The position numbers were made by a program, and so were the translations under genes. 64,000 nucleotides of DNA. Source: Bacteroidales bacterium (lineage in GTDB: Bacteria > Bacteroidota > Bacteroidia > Bacteroidales > F082). The stretch lies in assembly GCA_016936505.1 (NCBI GenBank), contig JAFGXS010000071.1:1-64000 (forward strand). The letters are read 5' to 3'. A model generated the notes under the pieces. It had not been told where the DNA came from, did no database searches, and worked only from the letters and a program-made list of their open reading frames with translations. This document shows, piece by piece, positions 62,300 through 64,000 of this stretch. The stretch's first letter is position 1, and the number at the start of each line of letters is the position of its first letter.

Positions 62300-63655
62300 T
62301 TACAACTCTTTGATTTTTATATTCTTAAACCAGACTTCATTGCCGTGATCCTGTAATAGAATATTGCCTTCTTCAGGATTTCCAAAATTAGGCCATTTTG
62401 CATATTTGCTGTAGTTCACCAATGCTTGCCACATTTGCGAATTACGCTCGTACTCAACCATTAACACGTTGTTTAAATAGTGCTGTACTTTTGAACCAGT
62501 AACCACGATCCTGGCATTGTTGAATTCACCGTTTTTGCGAACCTTTTTGTTCTCTGGTGCAGGAATCAGGTCGTATAACGAACCTAATGTACGGTTCCCC
62601 TTTACGCCTAGTTTTGCATCAGGGTGTATGTCGTCGTCGAGTATTTGAAATTCGCATCCAATGGATGACCCGTCACCTTTGTTTAATTCTGTGTCCACAA
62701 AATATTTGATGCCGCTGTTTGCACCTTCTGTAAACATGAAATCAACCGTTAGCTCGAAGTTCTTGTATTTTTTTATGGTCACGATATCCCCACCGTTGGA
62801 TGATTCACCGCCATTTGAGCTTAATACCTTTAGTAAACCCTTTTCAATTAGCCATCCCTCCTTTGGGAATGAACTTGATTTTGCTCCTCTCCAGCCCTCG
62901 GTTGTTTTACCATCCCAAAGTAGTTTCCAGCCATCTTTTGCTTCTTCGGCCGAAAGTGTATTGTCAATGCAATTCGCCTGATAAATTTCATGTTTGTCAG
63001 GTGTTCTGAAGGCTTGGGCATTTTCGGTGCAAATGCGTATGTTTTTCCATTGGACAGTCTTCCCTACTTGTTCTGGTTTTTGAATATTATGTACCTGTAA
63101 ACCAATAAATCCACTGGATGTTTGATTGTCCAGCACGTTTGCAACTGGGGTGCCATTTAGCCAAGTGCGCAAGTTTGTCCCGATGGCTTCAATTCGGACT
63201 TTGTTCCAATCGTTCGCTTTAAACGCTGTTTTTGCTTCAGGGTTTTTATCCATCGGATAAATCCATCCCCGACGCCCTTCATCGTATATGCCACCACTCC
63301 AGCCCCTTGGTGAGGGGTCGATTTCGTATTGATAACCATGGACGCGGCCATTTTTATATTCTTTGATACTATTACTTCGAAACTGGATGCCAGAATTTAA
63401 GCCCTCCTCAACTCTGAATTCCAATTCCAGAATGAAATCGTCAAAATGTTTTTCAGTGGATAAGAATGTATTGGGGGTGTTTAACTTTGATGTGCCGACA
63501 ATGGCTCCATCCTGAACGAAATACTCGGCGTCCCCATTCAATACCTTCCATCCTTTCAGGTTTTTTCCGTTAAACAGATTTACCCATTTTTCTTGCGAAA
63601 ATGAGTTCAAGCTTGCAGCCAGACAGATGATGGTCAGTAGATTTTTTGTTTTCAT
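62300..63655 (-). CDS. Exported protein with two DUF1080 (3-keto-disaccharide hydrolase) domains
   Basis: A 451-residue exported protein with a signal peptide (1-20). Two copies of the DUF1080 (PF06439) concanavalin-like fold follow each other: about 22-205 ([46 protein letters not shown]) and about 240-450 ([57 protein letters not shown]). Members cleave 3-keto-glycosides by elimination or hydrolysis. The partner dehydrogenase (Gfo/Idh type) is not in the window. It is coded 40 bp behind the ApbE-like gene. The domain call is firm; activity on this glycan is inferred. Confidence 0.88.
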   Translation of the reverse strand: MKTKNLLTIICLAASLNSFSQEKWVNLFNGKNLKGWKVLNGDAEYFVQDGAIVGTSKLNTPNTFLSTEKHFDDFILELEFRVEEGLNSGIQFRSNSIKEYKNGRVHGYQYEIDPSPRGWSGGIYDEGRRGWIYPMDKNPEAKTAFKANDWNKVRIEAIGTNLRTWLNGTPVANVLDNQTSSGFIGLQVHNIQKPEQVGKTVQWKNIRICTENAQAFRTPDKHEIYQANCIDNTLSAEEAKDGWKLLWDGKTTEGWRGAKSSSFPKEGWLIEKGLLKVLSSNGGESSNGGDIVTIKKYKNFELTVDFMFTEGANSGIKYFVDTELNKGDGSSIGCEFQILDDDIHPDAKLGVKGNRTLGSLYDLIPAPENKKVRKNGEFNNARIVVTGSKVQHYLNNVLMVEYERNSQMWQALVNYSKYAKWPNFGNPEEGNILLQDHGNEVWFKNIKIKEL

Positions 63656-63694
63656 CTTTTCATTGTATTGGTTTAATTCACGTTATTATAAAAT

Positions 63695-64000
63695 TTAAAA
63701 ATTCAACAAGGTGCCTTGGGTTTTTGAGAGGATCTGCTCCTTCTCTGTTTTGTTGGCCACATACAAGGCTGTTGATAGCACCTCTCCCAAGCCAGGATCG
63801 TTGGTTAGTACCGATACCGGTCGACAGGGTCTGACAATCTCTCCCGTTAACGGGTTCCGGATAGGCCATCGAGTTTGTTTATTGTTGCCAGATGTGGTGA
63901 GGCATTGCTCTTGGAGGACACAGGCCTCTTTTAATGGTTCTTCACATCGGGTTATTTTCCATCCATTTCCCTGTGGGTGGTTGCCCAAGGAAAGAATCGA
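63695..64000 (-). CDS. ApbE-like FAD:protein FMN transferase, C-terminal part
   Basis: The frame is open to the right edge, so only the last 101 residues are present. They match the C-terminal part of ApbE proteins in order: SLGNHPQGNGWKI, CLTTSGNNKQ (the TSG before the substrate region), IRNPLTGEIV (usual H-I-I-D-P-x-T-G, here with Asn for Asp) and VSVLTNDPGLGEVLSTALYV (usual V-x-A-D-x-A-D-A-L-A-T-A). ApbE moves FMN onto threonine of target flavoproteins outside the cytoplasm or cuts FAD. The usual Asp residues that bind magnesium look changed, so activity is uncertain. It reads into the DUF1080 gene. The call is by motif order only. Confidence 0.68.
   Translation of the reverse strand, partial: SILSLGNHPQGNGWKITRCEEPLKEACVLQEQCLTTSGNNKQTRWPIRNPLTGEIVRPCRPVSVLTNDPGLGEVLSTALYVANKTEKEQILSKTQGTLLNF

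Noticed and set aside
1-64000. tRNA, rRNA, insertion sequences, prophage genes, riboswitches
   Set aside because: I looked for cloverleaf and T-loop patterns, transposase or integrase motifs and known riboswitch cores and saw none that could be supported.

Overview
The window comes from a Bacteroidota chromosome. Evidence: two SusC/SusD/DUF3823 triplets, lipoprotein signal peptides, several C-terminal type IX secretion (T9SS) sorting domains (YPNP...KL tails), A-rich leaders without strong Shine-Dalgarno sites, and a glycan-utilisation gene content like that of marine or sediment Marinilabiliales/Prolixibacteraceae (the family is an inference). An oxygen-sensitive glycyl radical enzyme with its activase suggests an anaerobe or facultative anaerobe.

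Layout. (1) 1-2.4 kb: the 3' end of a GC-rich DUF4332 gene, then an AlbA-type ATP-binding regulator gene on the minus strand. An 87-bp copy of the DUF4332 3' end plus terminator lies on each side of the regulator. (2) 2.4-12.7 kb: four large secreted modular proteins in the order phosphoesterase, DUF5010, DUF5010, phosphoesterase, all with CBM6-like modules and T9SS tails. (3) 12.9-24.4 kb: SSS transporter, GH130 phosphorylase, a small T9SS-type secreted protein, alkaline phosphatase, glycyl radical enzyme and activase, and a T9SS sulfatase. (4) 24.9-45.2 kb: SusC-SusD-DUF3823, GH2, sialate-O-acetylesterase-like esterase, GH92 and four more sulfatases. (5) 45.4-51.2 kb, minus strand: a second DUF3823/SusD/SusC set, facing the first across two back-to-back terminators. 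(6) 52-64 kb, minus strand: phosphoesterase, GH43, mannose-6-phosphate isomerase, an atypical Nramp-like transporter, GH38, a third YPWR-type phosphoesterase, a TIM-barrel sugar isomerase, a double DUF1080 protein, and the C-terminal part of an ApbE-like flavin transferase at the window edge.

Interpretation (inference). The enzymes fit one large polysaccharide utilisation locus for a mannose-containing glycan carrying sulfate, acetyl and probably phosphate groups. Surface T9SS enzymes bind and trim it, SusCD import fragments, lipoprotein and periplasmic sulfatases, the esterase, phosphoesterases and GH92/GH38/GH2/GH43 finish the job, and GH130 plus mannose-6-phosphate isomerase feed central metabolism. 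All five sulfatases have serine in the formylglycine position. No anSME maturase, SusR, hybrid two-component or sigma/anti-sigma regulator is seen in the window; the only regulator-like gene is the AlbA protein at the far left.

The less explained parts are the glycyl radical enzyme with a GCGE active site, the Nramp-like protein without canonical metal-binding motifs, the phosphoesterase/DUF5010 quartet, and the repeat-flanked AlbA gene with five 10-bp tandem repeats inside its reading frame.
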